Assembly: GCA_946886565.1 (NCBI GenBank)
Contig: CAMPIX010000018.1
Coordinates: 1-45,032 of the forward strand
DNA length: 45,032 nucleotides
Source of the DNA: an uncultured Altererythrobacter sp.
GTDB taxonomy: Bacteria > Pseudomonadota > Alphaproteobacteria > Sphingomonadales > Sphingomonadaceae
Direction: 5' to 3'
In this document: positions 7,934 to 17,642 of the stretch, in pieces
Layout of the letters: each line of letters opens with the position of its first letter
How positions within the stretch are numbered: position 1 is the first letter of the stretch
Program-made: the position numbers and the translations under genes
Notes under the pieces: generated by a model
What the model was told of the DNA's origin: nothing
The model's database searches: none
The model's input: the letters and a program-made list of their open reading frames with translations, nothing else

Positions 7934-10036
7934 TCAGCCCGCGGCCAGCGCCGCGAGCAGCAGCAGCGCGACGATGTTGGTGATCTTGATCATCGGGTTC
8001 ACCGCGGGGCCGGCGGTGTCCTTGTACGGATCGCCGACCGTGTCGCCGGTCACCGCGGCCTTGTGCGCCTCGGAGCCTTTACCGCCGTGGTTGCCGTCCT
8101 CGATGTACTTCTTCGCGTTGTCCCACGCGCCGCCGCCGGCGGTCATCGAGATCGCGACGAACAGCCCGCCGACGATCACGCCGAGGAGCAGCGCGCCGAG
8201 CGCGGCGAAGCCGTTCTCCTGCCCCGCGATCATGGTGATCACGAAGTAGACCACGATCGGCGCGAGCACCGGCAGCAGCGAGGGCACGATCATCTCCTTG
8301 ATCGCGGCCTTGGTCACGAGGTCGACCGTGCGGGCGTAGTTCGGGCGGCTGGTGCCGGCCATGATGCCCTTGTCCGCCGCGAACTGGTCGCGCACGTCCT
8401 TGACCACGTCGCCCGCCGCGCGGCCGACTGCGGTCATACCCATCGCGCCGAACAGGTAGGGCAGCAGCGCGCCGAGCAGCAGGCCGACGATCACGTAGGG
8501 GTTCTCGAGGCTGAAATCGACGTCGGCGTCCGGGAAGAACTCGGTCAGATCGGTGGTATAGGCGGCGAACAGCACCAGCGCGGCAAGGCCAGCCGATCCG
8601 ATCGCGTAGCCCTTGGTCACCGCCTTGGTGGTGTTGCCCACCGCGTCGAGCGCGTCGGTCTTCTCGCGCACTGCGTCGTCGAGGCCGGCCATCTCGGCGA
8701 TGCCGCCGGCGTTGTCGGTGACGGGGCCATAGGCGTCGAGCGCGACGACCATTCCGGCGAGCGCGAGCATGGCGGTCGCAGCGTAGGCGATGCCCATCAG
8801 TCCGGCGAGCTGGAAGGCACCGATGATGCCCGCGACGATCACGATCGTGGGCAGCGCGGTCGATTCCAGGCTGATCGCGAGGCCCTGGATCACGTTGGTG
8901 CCGTGGCCGGTCTCCGAGGCCTTGGCGATCGAGCGAACGGGGCGGTAATTGGTCCCTGTGTAGTACTCGGTGATCCAGATGATCAGGCCGGTGATTACGA
9001 GGCCGAGCATCGAACACCAGAACAGGTCCATGCCGGTAAACGGCGCCAAGTCGGTCCCCGCGCTGATCACCGCGTTCATGTCGCCGAGCGCGTAGGTGGT
9101 GGCGAACCAGATCGCCGGGATCGAGAGCACCGCGGTGACGAGGAAACCCTTGTACATCGCGCCCATGACGTTGGTTCCTCCGCCCAGGCGGACGAAGTAT
9201 GTGCCGATGATCGAGGTCACGATACACGCGCCGCCGATCAGCAGCGGCAGCGCCATCAGCGGCAGCAGCAGGTCGCCCGCGCCCGAAAGCAGCAGCGCGG
9301 TCAGCACCATGGTGGCGCCGACGGTCACGACGTAAGTCTCGAACAGGTCGGCCGCCATGCCGGCGCAGTCGCCGACGTTGTCGCCCACGTTGTCCGCGAT
9401 CACCGCGGGGTTGCGCGGATCATCCTCGGGAATGCCCGCCTCGACCTTGCCGACGAGGTCGGCGCCGACGTCGGCCGCCTTGGTGAAGATGCCGCCGCCT
9501 AGACGCGCGAAGATCGAGATCAGCGAGGCGCCGAAGGCGAGCGCGACGAGCGCATCGATCACGATCCGGTCGTTCGGCGCGTAGCCCATTGGGCCGATCA
9601 GCACGTAGAAGAACACTGCGATCGCGAGCAGCGCGAGGCCGGCGACGAGCATGCCGGTGATCGCGCCCGCGCGGAACGCGAGGGTGAGGCCCTGCTGCAG
9701 CCCGGTCTGCGCCGCTGCGGCGGTCCGCACGTTCGAGCGGACCGAGATGTTCATCCCGATGAAGCCCGCCACGCCCGAGAGGATCGCGCCGATCACGAAG
9801 CCCGTGGCCGAAACCGGCCCGAGAAAGATCCCGACGATCACCGCCACGACCACGCCGACTATGCCGATCGTGGTGTACTGGCGGCTCAGATAGGCTTGCG
9901 CGCCTTCCTGGATGGCCCCGGCGATTTCCTGCATCTTGGCATTGCCGGCGGCTGCGCCGAGCACCTGGCGGCTGGTGACGAAGCCATAGACGATGGCCAG
10001 CAGCCCCAGCACGATTGCGATCGCGACTAGATTCAC
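7934..10036 (-). CDS. hppA: K+-independent proton-translocating pyrophosphatase
   Basis: Integral membrane pump that couples pyrophosphate hydrolysis to proton export. The 700-residue product matches the family length and is almost entirely TM helices. The substrate motif [19 protein letters not shown], the acidic [18 protein letters not shown] block and the second acidic block near [11 protein letters not shown] are intact. The discriminating site reads GNTTKA: lysine here is the hallmark of the K+-independent class. Translation most likely begins at GTG 10036, whose product [18 protein letters not shown] opens with the first TM helix; GGAAGAGGGG lies just upstream. A longer in-frame extension to 10522 lacks homology and covers the opposing promoter and genes. 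It has its own promoter and terminator. Confidence 0.96.
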   Translation of the reverse strand: MNLVAIAIVLGLLAIVYGFVTSRQVLGAAAGNAKMQEIAGAIQEGAQAYLSRQYTTIGIVGVVVAVIVGIFLGPVSATGFVIGAILSGVAGFIGMNISVRSNVRTAAAAQTGLQQGLTLAFRAGAITGMLVAGLALLAIAVFFYVLIGPMGYAPNDRIVIDALVALAFGASLISIFARLGGGIFTKAADVGADLVGKVEAGIPEDDPRNPAVIADNVGDNVGDCAGMAADLFETYVVTVGATMVLTALLLSGAGDLLLPLMALPLLIGGACIVTSIIGTYFVRLGGGTNVMGAMYKGFLVTAVLSIPAIWFATTYALGDMNAVISAGTDLAPFTGMDLFWCSMLGLVITGLIIWITEYYTGTNYRPVRSIAKASETGHGTNVIQGLAISLESTALPTIVIVAGIIGAFQLAGLMGIAYAATAMLALAGMVVALDAYGPVTDNAGGIAEMAGLDDAVREKTDALDAVGNTTKAVTKGYAIGSAGLAALVLFAAYTTDLTEFFPDADVDFSLENPYVIVGLLLGALLPYLFGAMGMTAVGRAAGDVVKDVRDQFAADKGIMAGTSRPNYARTVDLVTKAAIKEMIVPSLLPVLAPIVVYFVITMIAGQENGFAALGALLLGVIVGGLFVAISMTAGGGAWDNAKKYIEDGNHGGKGSEAHKAAVTGDTVGDPYKDTAGPAVNPMIKITNIVALLLLAALAAG

Positions 10037-10111
10037 GCGCGAATCCCCTCTTCCCTGATGTTGTCCCTTTGGCGAACGGCCCCGCTTGCGCAGGGCCGGA
10101 CACGGCTTGGG

Positions 10112-10140
10112 GGTATAAGGGGGTGGGCGCGGTGCGCAAG
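10112..10140 (-). promoter_or_regulatory. Predicted sigma-70-type promoter of hppA
   Basis: On the minus strand CTTGCG (10135-10140) and TATACC (10112-10117) are separated by 17 bp and point at hppA, giving a leader of about 70 nt. The same CTTG(N2)...TATA(N2) pattern recurs ahead of cobS and ctaC in this window, which raises confidence in all three. Confidence 0.55.
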
Positions 10141-10252
10141 GGCCTCGCGCACATTGTGCGCCGAACCGGAAATTGCCCCGGAATGCAACGGCCGCGAAAC
10201 GATATGTCGCGCAGTCTTGCGGCAAATCGTGCTTAAGATTAAGTAAACGGCC

Positions 10253-10447
10253 ATGCAGAGCGCGCTCCAGACGCTGTTCAAGATCATGCCGTTTCTGTTC
10301 GGCATCGGCTTCATCGCGCCGCTGATTGCGCAGACGATGGTCTATTGGGGATGGGAGCCGCCGCTGGGCATGGCCCCGATCGCGTTCGGCCTGCTGATCG
10401 GCGCGCCATGGGGCTTCTATGCCACGCTGAGGGGGCGCTGGGTGTGA
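10253..10447 (+). CDS. Small two-TM membrane protein
   Basis: A 64-residue protein with two predicted TM helices (about residues 8-30 and 38-56, the second with [18 protein letters not shown]) and a basic C-terminus RGRWV. Its stop overlaps the GTG start of the desaturase gene by 4 bp (GTGA), so translation is coupled. It could be an accessory or stabilising subunit of that membrane enzyme; no family is recognised. An AT-rich TTAAGATTAAGT stretch about 20 bp upstream may hold its promoter. Confidence 0.7.
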   Translation: MQSALQTLFKIMPFLFGIGFIAPLIAQTMVYWGWEPPLGMAPIAFGLLIGAPWGFYATLRGRWV

Positions 10448-11418
10448 CAGAGGGGCTGGGGGCAGCGCCGGATATCGATCGCGAAATCGGCCTGACCGAT
10501 ACGCCTGCGCAGGGCGATGCACCGGCGATCCCGCTGACCGGCGATGCCTCGCTCGACCGCCACACCCGCGTCGCGCTGCTCAAGGAAGAGCGCGCGATCG
10601 CCAGTCAATTCGAAGGCGGGCGGATGTGGCTCTACCCCGCGTTCGCCTTCACATGCTACGCGATCTGGCTGAGTTTCTTCCCCCTCGCGATTATGGGCTG
10701 GCTCAACCTGCCGCTCGCCTTCGTGCTGTCGACGATTTTCGCGGTCGGCGGCTACGTCACCAGCCACGAGGCGATGCATTCGAACATCGGCCGCCCGGGC
10801 AGCAAGACCCGCTGGCTCAACGAATGGACCGGCAAGGTCTCGACCATCATCATCGTCTTCCCGTTCTCGATGGCGCGGCTGATGCATCTCGAGCATCACT
10901 ACCACACCAACCACCCCGAGAAGGATCCCGACTACCCCGACCGCGCCGACGGACCGTGGCACGCGATCTACAAGACGTGGCTCAACCGCCAGCCCGGGAC
11001 CGACGGTTCGATCCACATCTACAAGCGCATCCTTGCCGAGATGGGGACCAAGGAAGCCGCGGATTCGCTCAAGGACACGATCCGGCTGCAGCTGATTTTC
11101 ATGGGCGTGCTGTTCGGCATGGCGTGGAGCGGCTACGCGATCGAGGCGGCGCTGATCTGGTGGCTGCCGCGCCATATCGGCCTCAGCTACATCCGTTTCT
11201 ACCTGAGCTGGGCGCCGCACCATCCGCGGGTCGAGCAGGGCCGCTACGACAACACGCGCTTCTTCAAGAGCCGGCTAGGCCATATTGGCTCGATCGGGAT
11301 GGAGACGCACTTCGTGCACCACCTCTATCCCGCGATCCCGAGCCACCGGACCAAGGAAGCCTACTACGCGTTGCGCCCGATTCTGCGCCGGCGCGGGGTC
11401 GACTGCCCCGATATCTAA
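10444..11418 (+). CDS. Membrane di-iron fatty acid desaturase / carotenoid hydroxylase-like
   Basis: Membrane oxygenase of the fatty acid desaturase superfamily, 324 residues. The histidine boxes that bind two irons are complete: HEAMH (108-112), [10 protein letters not shown] (148-157), PHHPR (about 258), and HFVHHLYP (289-296). TM helices flank them (about 65-100 and 215-245). Substrate cannot be decided: relatives act on acyl chains or on carotenoid rings, and pigmented sphingomonads use several such enzymes. GTG at 10444 is chosen because it overlaps the preceding stop (GTGA) and because the sequence upstream in this frame overlaps the small membrane protein. Its stop interlocks with the stop of convergent thiL. 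Confidence 0.85.
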   Translation: MTEGLGAAPDIDREIGLTDTPAQGDAPAIPLTGDASLDRHTRVALLKEERAIASQFEGGRMWLYPAFAFTCYAIWLSFFPLAIMGWLNLPLAFVLSTIFAVGGYVTSHEAMHSNIGRPGSKTRWLNEWTGKVSTIIIVFPFSMARLMHLEHHYHTNHPEKDPDYPDRADGPWHAIYKTWLNRQPGTDGSIHIYKRILAEMGTKEAADSLKDTIRLQLIFMGVLFGMAWSGYAIEAALIWWLPRHIGLSYIRFYLSWAPHHPRVEQGRYDNTRFFKSRLGHIGSIGMETHFVHHLYPAIPSHRTKEAYYALRPILRRRGVDCPDI

Positions 11419-12296
11419 CCCGAGTGGCTGTAGCCGAGATGTTCGGGATGCCGGATCAGCTCGCCCTCGATCTTGAGTTGCGCGCCCTTGCGCGAGCGGC
11501 CGACCGAGCCGATCCGGGTCGCGGGCACCGGTAGTTCCGTGCTTTCGGGTGCGGTAAACAGCAACTGATAGTCGTCGCCCCAGCGCAGGGCTTCGGACCG
11601 CCGTGCTTCGGGCAGAGCTATCGGAACCAGCGCCGGGTCGATTTCGAACGTCACGCCGCTCGCCTTGGCCATGCGCCAGGCATCGAGCAGCAGCCCGTCC
11701 GATACGTCCATCATCGCGGTCACTACCGGCGCGAGCGCCTGGCCCTTGGCGATGAGCGCCATCGGGCGGAGGTAGGGCAGGGCGGCGTCCCGGTCGCCGC
11801 CTTCCAGCGCTTCGAAGCCGGCCAGCGCGGCGCCCAGCGTCCCCGTCACATAGACCGCGTCGCCAACCTGCGCGCCGCTGCGCGAAGGCACCGGCACGTG
11901 CGTGGCGCGGCCGATCGCGGTGAGCCCGAAGCTGCGCGGCGGGCCGCCCGAGACGGTGTCCCCGCCGAGCAGCGGGGTGTGAAACGCCTTCAGCGCCTCG
12001 CGCAGCCCTTCGACGAACGCGGTTTCGTCATCCCCCAGCATGAGCCCCACCAGCACGCCCACCGGCTCGGCCCCCTTGGCGGCGAGATCGGAAAGGTTGG
12101 TGGCGACCAGCTTCCACGCGACGTCCGCGGGATCCTGTCCGGTTGCGGTGTGGATGCCCTCGACCAGCATGTCGTGCGTGATGACGAGCGTATCGTGGCC
12201 TATCTCCAGCACGGCCGCGTCGTCGTTCAGCCCGCGGGCGCCCGGATGCAGCGGCAGGCCGCGCAGCAGCTCGATGAAGTCGAGCTCGCCGCTCAT
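11415..12296 (-). CDS. thiL: Thiamine-monophosphate kinase
   Basis: Phosphorylates thiamine monophosphate to the active diphosphate using ATP; cytoplasmic. The 293-residue product has the PurM/ThiL layout: GLNDDAAVL near the N-terminus for Mg-ATP binding, THDMLVEGIH, the glycine-rich LLGGDTVSGG, MDVSDGLLLD near the C-terminal half and GDDYQLLF near the end. Its ATG overlaps the nusB stop by 4 bp, and it is the last gene of the hisG-hisD-nusB-thiL operon. Its TAG shares bases with the TAA of the convergent desaturase gene. Confidence 0.96.
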   Translation of the reverse strand: MSGELDFIELLRGLPLHPGARGLNDDAAVLEIGHDTLVITHDMLVEGIHTATGQDPADVAWKLVATNLSDLAAKGAEPVGVLVGLMLGDDETAFVEGLREALKAFHTPLLGGDTVSGGPPRSFGLTAIGRATHVPVPSRSGAQVGDAVYVTGTLGAALAGFEALEGGDRDAALPYLRPMALIAKGQALAPVVTAMMDVSDGLLLDAWRMAKASGVTFEIDPALVPIALPEARRSEALRWGDDYQLLFTAPESTELPVPATRIGSVGRSRKGAQLKIEGELIRHPEHLGYSHSG

Positions 12297-12748
12297 CGCA
12301 CCTGCTTGGCCACCGCGTCGAGCACGCCGTTGGCGAACTTCGCTTCGCGGTCGTCGAAAAACGCTTTCGCCACATCGACGTATTCGCCGATCACGGTGCC
12401 GATCGGCACGTCCTCCCGCGCCATCAGCTCGTAGGTGCCGGCGCGCAGGACCTGCAGCATGGTCTTGTCGAGGCGTGCGAGGCTCCAGCCTTTGGCCAGC
12501 TTCTCGCTCAGCAGCAGGTCGATCTCGTCACAGCGCGCATCGACGCCCGACACCACGTCGTCGAAGAACGCGACTTCGGCTTCGGCGTATTGCTCGTCCT
12601 CGATCACCGCGCCGAGCCGGTGCTGGTGGAACTCGTCGAGCAGGCGCGCGAGCGCGGTCTTCTCCATCTCGCGCTGGTAGAGCGCCTGGACCGCCGCGAG
12701 CCGCGCGGCGGAGCGGGCGAGCGAGCGCCGGGGCGTGGTTGCGGACAT
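12293..12748 (-). CDS. nusB: Transcription antitermination factor NusB
   Basis: All-helical RNA-binding protein that with NusE (S10) forms the boxA complex for antitermination of rRNA operons. The 151 residues show the usual pattern: a basic N-terminus with RLAAVQALYQ, and the C-terminal LARLDKTMLQVLRAGTYEL and VPIGTVIGEYVDVAKAF motifs. It starts directly after the hisD stop (no gap) and overlaps thiL by 4 bp. Confidence 0.96.
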   Translation of the reverse strand: MSATTPRRSLARSAARLAAVQALYQREMEKTALARLLDEFHQHRLGAVIEDEQYAEAEVAFFDDVVSGVDARCDEIDLLLSEKLAKGWSLARLDKTMLQVLRAGTYELMAREDVPIGTVIGEYVDVAKAFFDDREAKFANGVLDAVAKQVR

Positions 12749-14038
12749 CTACTTGAGCCTCATCGAAACGGAACTGGCATGCGCGGGCAGCCCCTCGGCC
12801 TCGGCCAGCGCCACCGCGGCCGGGCCGATTGCGGCGAGCGAGGCGGGGTCGAGCGCGATAAAGCTGGTGCGCTTCATGAAATCGAGCACCGAGAGCCCGC
12901 TGGCGAAGCGCGCGCGGCGCCCGGTCGGCAGCACGTGGTTCGGGCCAGCGACATAGTCGCCCACGGCCTCGGGCGTGTGCCGGCCGAGGAACACGCTCCC
13001 CGCATGGCGCAGTCCGGCGAACAGCGCTTCGGGGTCGGCGACTGCGAGCTCGACGTGCTCGGCAGCGAGGCGGTTGGCGAGCGGCACGGCTTGTTCGATC
13101 CGCTCGACCACGATCGTCACGCCGTTATCGTCCCAGCTCGCCTGCGCGGTCGCGCGGGTGGAAAGCTGGGCCGACTGCACGTCGATCCGGTCCTCGACCT
13201 GGCTGGCGAAGGCCGCATCGTCGGTGATGAGGATGGACTGGCTGGTCGGATCGTGCTCGGCCTGGCTCAGCAGGTCGGCGGCGATCCAGTCGGGATCGTT
13301 CGCGGCATCGGCGATCACCAGAATTTCGCTCGGTCCCGCGACCATGTCGATCCCGACCACGCCATAGAGCTGGCGCTTGGCCTCCGCGACCCAGGCGTTG
13401 CCCGGCCCGGTGATCACGTCGACCCGCGCGATGCGCTCCGTGCCGTAGGCGAGCGCGGCGATCGCCTGCGCGCCGCCGACGCGCCAGATTTCGTGCACCC
13501 CGGCGATGTGCGCCGCGGCGAGCACCAGTGGATTGGTGTGTCCGTTGCGCGAAGGGGTCGCGACGACCAGCCGCTCGACTCCCGCGACCTTGGCAGGGAT
13601 CGCGTTCATCAGCAGCGAGGAAGGGTAGGCCGCACGCCCGCCGGGCACGTAAAGCCCCGCCGCATCGACCGGGCGCCACTTCGCGCCGAGCCGCACGCCC
13701 GCCTCGTCGGTGAAGTCGCGATCTTCGGGCAGCTGGTCGCGGTGGTAGGCCTCGATCCGCGCGGCAGCGAGTTCGAGCGCGTCGCGCAAGTGGGGCTCCA
13801 GCCCTTCGTAAGCCTCGCGGCATGCGTCGGGCGTGATCCGCCAATCGCCTTCGTCGACGAGCGGATGCTTGTCGAAGCGCAGCGAATATTCGGCCAGCGC
13901 CGCATCGCCCTTGCGGCGGACACGCTCGACGATCGTCGCGACGTCCTGCGCGATTTCGCTGTCGCTTTCGCGCCGGTCGTCGACCAGCCGCGCGAAGGCG
14001 GCCTCGAACCCGGCATCGGTGATCGCGAGGCGGCGCAT
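12749..14038 (-). CDS. hisD: Histidinol dehydrogenase
   Basis: Catalyses the last two steps of histidine synthesis, oxidising L-histidinol to histidine with two NAD+; zinc enzyme, cytoplasmic. The 429-residue product is family length and carries GLYVPGGRAAYPSS, GGAQAIAALAYGT, the GPGNAWVAEAKRQL stretch, MVAGPSEILVIAD, LLSQAEHDP with zinc and catalytic histidines, and GPNHVLPTGRRARF near the C-terminus. ATG at 14038 shares one base with the hisG stop (TGATG). Confidence 0.97.
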   Translation of the reverse strand: MRRLAITDAGFEAAFARLVDDRRESDSEIAQDVATIVERVRRKGDAALAEYSLRFDKHPLVDEGDWRITPDACREAYEGLEPHLRDALELAAARIEAYHRDQLPEDRDFTDEAGVRLGAKWRPVDAAGLYVPGGRAAYPSSLLMNAIPAKVAGVERLVVATPSRNGHTNPLVLAAAHIAGVHEIWRVGGAQAIAALAYGTERIARVDVITGPGNAWVAEAKRQLYGVVGIDMVAGPSEILVIADAANDPDWIAADLLSQAEHDPTSQSILITDDAAFASQVEDRIDVQSAQLSTRATAQASWDDNGVTIVVERIEQAVPLANRLAAEHVELAVADPEALFAGLRHAGSVFLGRHTPEAVGDYVAGPNHVLPTGRRARFASGLSVLDFMKRTSFIALDPASLAAIGPAAVALAEAEGLPAHASSVSMRLK

Positions 14039-14694
14039 CAGGCGGCCTGCCGCTCGGCGGCGACCGTGCGGAAGCGTTCGACCAGGTCCGCCACGCGCGG
14101 ATCGGTCTTGAGCGCGGCACGGTTGACGATCAGCCGCGCGGAAATCTGCATGATCGTGTCGCGCTCCTCCAGCCCGTTCTCGGCCAGCGTGCGCCCGCTC
14201 GACACCAGATCGACGATCCGCCCGGCCAGCCCGAGCGCGGGGGCGATCTCCATCGCGCCGTTGAGCTTTACGCACTCGGCCTGGATGCCGCGGTCCTCGA
14301 ACCAGCGGCGGGTGACGTTCGGATACTTGGTCGCGACGCGCAGATGGCTGGCCCCTGCGCTTGCCTCGGCAACATCGGCCGGTGCGGCGAGCGACAGGCG
14401 GCAGTGCCCGATATCGAGGTCCACCGGCGCGTAGAGGTCCGAATAGTCGAACTCCTCGATCACGTCCGAACCGACGATCCCCGCCTGCGCCGCGCCATGC
14501 GCGACGAACGTCGCCACATCGAACGCGCGCACCCGGATCAGCCGCAGGTCGTCGCGCGTGGTGGCGAAGGTGAGGCTGCGGTTGCCCTTGTCGTGGAACG
14601 CGTCTTCCGGCACGAGGCCCGCGCGCGCCATCACGGGCAGCGCCTCTTCGAGGATGCGCCCTTTCGGGATGGCGAAGGTCAGCGGTGCGGCCAT
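14038..14694 (-). CDS. hisG: ATP phosphoribosyltransferase, short form
   Basis: First and committed step of histidine synthesis: condenses ATP with PRPP. At 218 residues it is the short form, which lacks the C-terminal regulatory domain and in known cases needs the HisRS-like partner HisZ. Visible motifs are [14 protein letters not shown] at the N-terminus, VGSDVIEEF and the PRPP-type loop [20 protein letters not shown]. No hisZ is in this window. ATG at 14694 is preferred over an ATG 13 codons upstream because homologous sequence starts at the [12 protein letters not shown] strand. Confidence 0.95.
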   Translation of the reverse strand: MAAPLTFAIPKGRILEEALPVMARAGLVPEDAFHDKGNRSLTFATTRDDLRLIRVRAFDVATFVAHGAAQAGIVGSDVIEEFDYSDLYAPVDLDIGHCRLSLAAPADVAEASAGASHLRVATKYPNVTRRWFEDRGIQAECVKLNGAMEIAPALGLAGRIVDLVSSGRTLAENGLEERDTIMQISARLIVNRAALKTDPRVADLVERFRTVAAERQAA

Positions 14695-14732
14695 TGCGCG
14701 GCGGCACTTAGATTGCAGGGCCGGAAAGGGCA

Positions 14733-15812
14733 ATGGAGATGGCGGACAGTCCGCACGCGATCATGCACACGCGCTCGGTCCCCGAGGGGATCGGCTGGCA
14801 GGCCGAGCACGCCGAGAGCAACGGCGCACCGGGCACCGCGCGGGTGATCCGCGGCCTGCTCGCGGTGCTCGACACCGACACGGCGGTCGGGCGGCGCATG
14901 GCCAACTGGCAAGGGCTGCTGCTCGAGGACGCGATGCCGCTGCGCATCGCGGGCGGGCTGCACTACCTGCTGCTGAGCGGCGCCGACAAGCGGCTCGAGC
15001 CGGTCTATGCGGGCCTTACGACCGATCAGGGTGCGGTCGACGAACTGGTCGTCGGCCTGGTCGAGACTTTCGATCACGTGCTCCTCCCGTGGCTCGACCA
15101 TCCGCCGCAGACCAACGAGGCGGGGCGTTCGGCGAGCGTGATGGCCGCGCTGCTATGGCTCTCGCGCCGCGTCGGCGGCCGCTTCGAGATGAACGAGATC
15201 GGCGCCAGCGCGGGCATCAACACGATGATGGAGCGGTTTCACTTCGACCTCGGCGGGGTCGAGGTCGGGCCCGCGGGTTCGCCGATGCAGCTCGCGCCCG
15301 AGTGGCGCGGCAAGCCACCGCCCGCCGATCCGGCGGCGATCGAGGGCATTCGCGGCTGCGATCTCAAACCGATGGACTTGCGCGATCCCGATACCGTGCT
15401 GCGCCTGAAGAGCTACGTCTGGCCCGAGGCGCGCGAACGGATGGGCCGGATCGACCGCGCGGCGCGGCTGGCGGCGGAGCGCGCGCCCGAACTCGATCGC
15501 ATGGGCGCGGCCGAATGGGTCGAGGAGGTGCTGTCCGAACCGCAGGTGGAGGGCGTCACCCGCACGCTGTTCCATTCGATCGTCTGGCAATACATCCCCG
15601 AACCCTCGCGCGAGCGGATCGCCGCGGCGATGGAAACGGCAGGCGAGGCGGCGACGACGGACAAGCCGCTCGCGTGGATCATGCTCGAGACAAACCGCGA
15701 AACCTTCGCCCACGAGCTGCGCGTGCGATACTGGCCGGGGCCGGCGGATTGGACCCTGCTCGCGCGCGCACATCCGCACGGCGCGTGGGTCGAATGGATT
15801 TGCAAACCGTAA
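14733..15812 (+). CDS. DUF2332 family protein
   Basis: 359-residue soluble protein of the DUF2332 family, which has no established function. The recognisable core includes the ADKRLEPVY segment, [13 protein letters not shown] (a glycine-rich loop resembling a nucleotide- or SAM-binding turn) and a C-terminal [22 protein letters not shown]. It is divergent from hisG with 38 bp between start codons, so the two probably share a promoter region. A second ATG lies two codons in. A role cannot be assigned. Confidence 0.85.
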   Translation: MEMADSPHAIMHTRSVPEGIGWQAEHAESNGAPGTARVIRGLLAVLDTDTAVGRRMANWQGLLLEDAMPLRIAGGLHYLLLSGADKRLEPVYAGLTTDQGAVDELVVGLVETFDHVLLPWLDHPPQTNEAGRSASVMAALLWLSRRVGGRFEMNEIGASAGINTMMERFHFDLGGVEVGPAGSPMQLAPEWRGKPPPADPAAIEGIRGCDLKPMDLRDPDTVLRLKSYVWPEARERMGRIDRAARLAAERAPELDRMGAAEWVEEVLSEPQVEGVTRTLFHSIVWQYIPEPSRERIAAAMETAGEAATTDKPLAWIMLETNRETFAHELRVRYWPGPADWTLLARAHPHGAWVEWICKP

Positions 15813-15817
15813 ACGGT

Positions 15818-15907
15818 CCGTTCGCCCTGAGCTTGTCGAAGGGCCGCTTTTGTTCGAGTGCGTCACTGAAAGAAAGAGCGGTGCTTCGACAAGCTCAGCA
15901 CGAACGG
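15818..15907. repeat. Inverted repeat element with TTCGACAAGCTCAG core
   Basis: Two 27-nt arms (15818-15844 and 15881-15907) are inverted copies with four mismatches; the core is GAGCTTGTCGAAG / CTTCGACAAGCTC, and the outer ends are CCGTTCG/CGAACGG. A 36-bp spacer lies between them. It sits between convergent genes (DUF2332 and the epoxide hydrolase-like gene) and can form a long stem in either transcript. I recall TTCGACAAGCTCAG-type elements as recurrent in sphingomonad genomes; only one copy is in this window. Confidence 0.8.
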
Positions 15908-15927
15908 ATTTCTAGTGATGGAATTCG

Positions 15928-16830
15928 CTAAGCCGTCCGGCCCAGAAATTCATCCATCGCAGCGTTGACCTTCTCGGGCGCTTCCCACGGCACGAAATGG
16001 CCGCAGCCGGGCACCTCGACGATCGTCAGATCCTCGATCAGTTCGTCCATCCCTTCGAGGTTCTCGGGCGGCAGCGCGAGATCGTCCATCGCCCAGATCA
16101 CCAGCGTCGGGATCGTCAGCTTGGGCAGCGGCGGCGGGGTCCAGCCCTCGGGCAACTCGTAGGGCGCGTCGAGCGGCGGGATCTGGATCTCGCTCGCGCG
16201 GTACCAGTTGAGCATGCCGAAGGCGGCATCACGATCCTGCCAGTCCTTCAGCAGCGCCTCGCGCTCCTCGGGCTCCATCTGGTCGGGGCGGTCCCACTTG
16301 ATCTCCTGCATCAGAATACCGGCAAGGCCGTGCTGGCGCACCAGCGCGTCGTTCGCCGGGTCGCGGAAGCCGCGCATGTACTGGCTCGCGGTGCGCTGCT
16401 GCTCGTTGGTGTAGAGCAGCTTCTGGAAGATCGCCGGGTGCGGCGCGTTGGCGACCACCGCGCGCGTCACCCGCCCGCTGGCCTGTCCGGCGAGCGCGGT
16501 GCCCCAGGCGATCGCGCCGCCCCAGTCGTGGCCGACCACGGTGAAGTGGTCGATCCCGAGCGCATCGGCGAGCAGGAACACGTCGCCGATCAGCTTATCC
16601 GGGGTATAGGCCTCGACCTCCTGCGGCTTCGACGATCCGCGATAGCCGCGCTGGTCGGGCGCGACGCAGCGGAAGCGGTCGGAAAAGTGCGCGATCTGGT
16701 GCCGCCAAGTGCGGTGGCTTTCGGGAAAGCCGTGGAGGAACATCAACACCGGCGCGTCGTGAGGCCCGGCATCCACCACGTCGAGCTCGATCCCGTTGGC
16801 GAGCGACTCGCGCTTCATCTCCATCGTCAT
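15928..16830 (-). CDS. Epoxide hydrolase-like alpha/beta hydrolase
   Basis: 300-residue soluble alpha/beta hydrolase with an aspartate nucleophile, as in epoxide hydrolases and haloalkane dehalogenases: HGFP oxyanion motif (33-36), GHDWGG with D102 as nucleophile, acid in AMDD (249/250) and catalytic H278 in GCGHFVPWE. Y210 in the cap segment LNWYRAS fits an epoxide hydrolase ring-opening tyrosine. Likely reaction is hydrolysis of an epoxide to a diol, with unknown substrate. ATG at 16830 overlaps the SDR stop by 4 bp; another ATG two codons later is at better distance from GGAGG. It is the last gene of the bolA-GST-pirin-SDR-hydrolase run. Confidence 0.9.
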   Translation of the reverse strand: MTMEMKRESLANGIELDVVDAGPHDAPVLMFLHGFPESHRTWRHQIAHFSDRFRCVAPDQRGYRGSSKPQEVEAYTPDKLIGDVFLLADALGIDHFTVVGHDWGGAIAWGTALAGQASGRVTRAVVANAPHPAIFQKLLYTNEQQRTASQYMRGFRDPANDALVRQHGLAGILMQEIKWDRPDQMEPEEREALLKDWQDRDAAFGMLNWYRASEIQIPPLDAPYELPEGWTPPPLPKLTIPTLVIWAMDDLALPPENLEGMDELIEDLTIVEVPGCGHFVPWEAPEKVNAAMDEFLGRTA

Positions 16831-17642
16831 GCCTCCGCTTCCATCTTCTCCATATAGCCCGCCGCGACCATCGCCGCGACCTGGTCGAACACCTGATCGG
16901 GCGTCTGGCGCAGCTTGCCCATCGCCTCCTCCATGCCACGCGCGACCACGATTTCGCGCTGGCCCAGTTCGATCGCGTCGACCATTTTCTTCGCCGCTTC
17001 GTCCGCAGGAATACCCTCGTCGATCGCCTTGTCGCTCTTGCCACGCTTCGTGCCGTCGGCAGTGAGCGCGTTGCGGCTGACTTCGGTCGCGACCGATCCC
17101 GGCGCGATTACATGCACTTCCACCCCGCTCTGCGACAGCTCGGCGCGCAGCGCGTCGGCATAGCCGATCAATCCGAACTTGGCCGCGCAATAGGCGGTGC
17201 GCATCGGCACCCCGACCTTGCCCGCGATCGAGGAGATGAAAACCAGCCGCCCGCTCCCGCGCTCGGCCATGTGCCCGACCTGCCCCTGCGCGAAGGCGAT
17301 CTGCTGGGTCAGGTCGATCGCGATGATGTCGCGATAGACCTGCATGTCGGTCTTGAGCGCGGTGCCGCGCTGCGAGACGCCGGCGTTGGCGATCGCGATA
17401 TCGATGCCGCCGTGCCAGCCAATCGCCTTCGCGGTCGCGTCCGCCAGCGCCGCATCGTCACGCACGTCGAACGGCAGCGCGAGCGTCTCGGTGTCGAGTT
17501 CCCCTGCCACCGCCGCGAGCCGCGCCTCGTCGCGCCCCGAGAGCACGATCTTTGCGCCACGGCTCGCGAACTCGCGCGCGAGCGCTGCGCCGATGCCCGA
17601 CGAGGCGCCGGTGATCCAGACGATCTTGCTTTCGAAACTCAT
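16827..17642 (-). CDS. Short-chain dehydrogenase/reductase
   Basis: 271-residue classical SDR oxidoreductase. TGASSGIG (11-18) binds the nucleotide, NAG is at 86-88, and the catalytic set is S137/S138 (FISSIAG), Y151 and K155 (YCAAK). The R in SGRDEA after the second strand suggests NADPH preference, by family rule. Substrate is unknown. It overlaps pirin upstream and the hydrolase downstream by 4 bp each (ATGA), so it is translated as part of a chain. Confidence 0.93.
   Translation of the reverse strand: MSFESKIVWITGASSGIGAALAREFASRGAKIVLSGRDEARLAAVAGELDTETLALPFDVRDDAALADATAKAIGWHGGIDIAIANAGVSQRGTALKTDMQVYRDIIAIDLTQQIAFAQGQVGHMAERGSGRLVFISSIAGKVGVPMRTAYCAAKFGLIGYADALRAELSQSGVEVHVIAPGSVATEVSRNALTADGTKRGKSDKAIDEGIPADEAAKKMVDAIELGQREIVVARGMEEAMGKLRQTPDQVFDQVAAMVAAGYMEKMEAEA

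Noticed and set aside
7913..9502. Long open frame on the plus strand opposite hppA
   Set aside because: Its product is rich in His, Arg, Asp and Gly with no domain pattern, and it mirrors the codon bias of a clear membrane pump gene on the other strand. High GC makes such antisense frames common.
10037..10522. N-terminal extension of hppA by about 160 codons
   Set aside because: Contains low-similarity sequence, crosses the promoter and the divergent small gene, and the GTG at 10036 has a ribosome site and starts with the first TM helix.
12590..14434. 614-codon open frame opposite hisG/hisD/nusB
   Set aside because: Covers parts of three recognisable housekeeping genes and shows no family motif.
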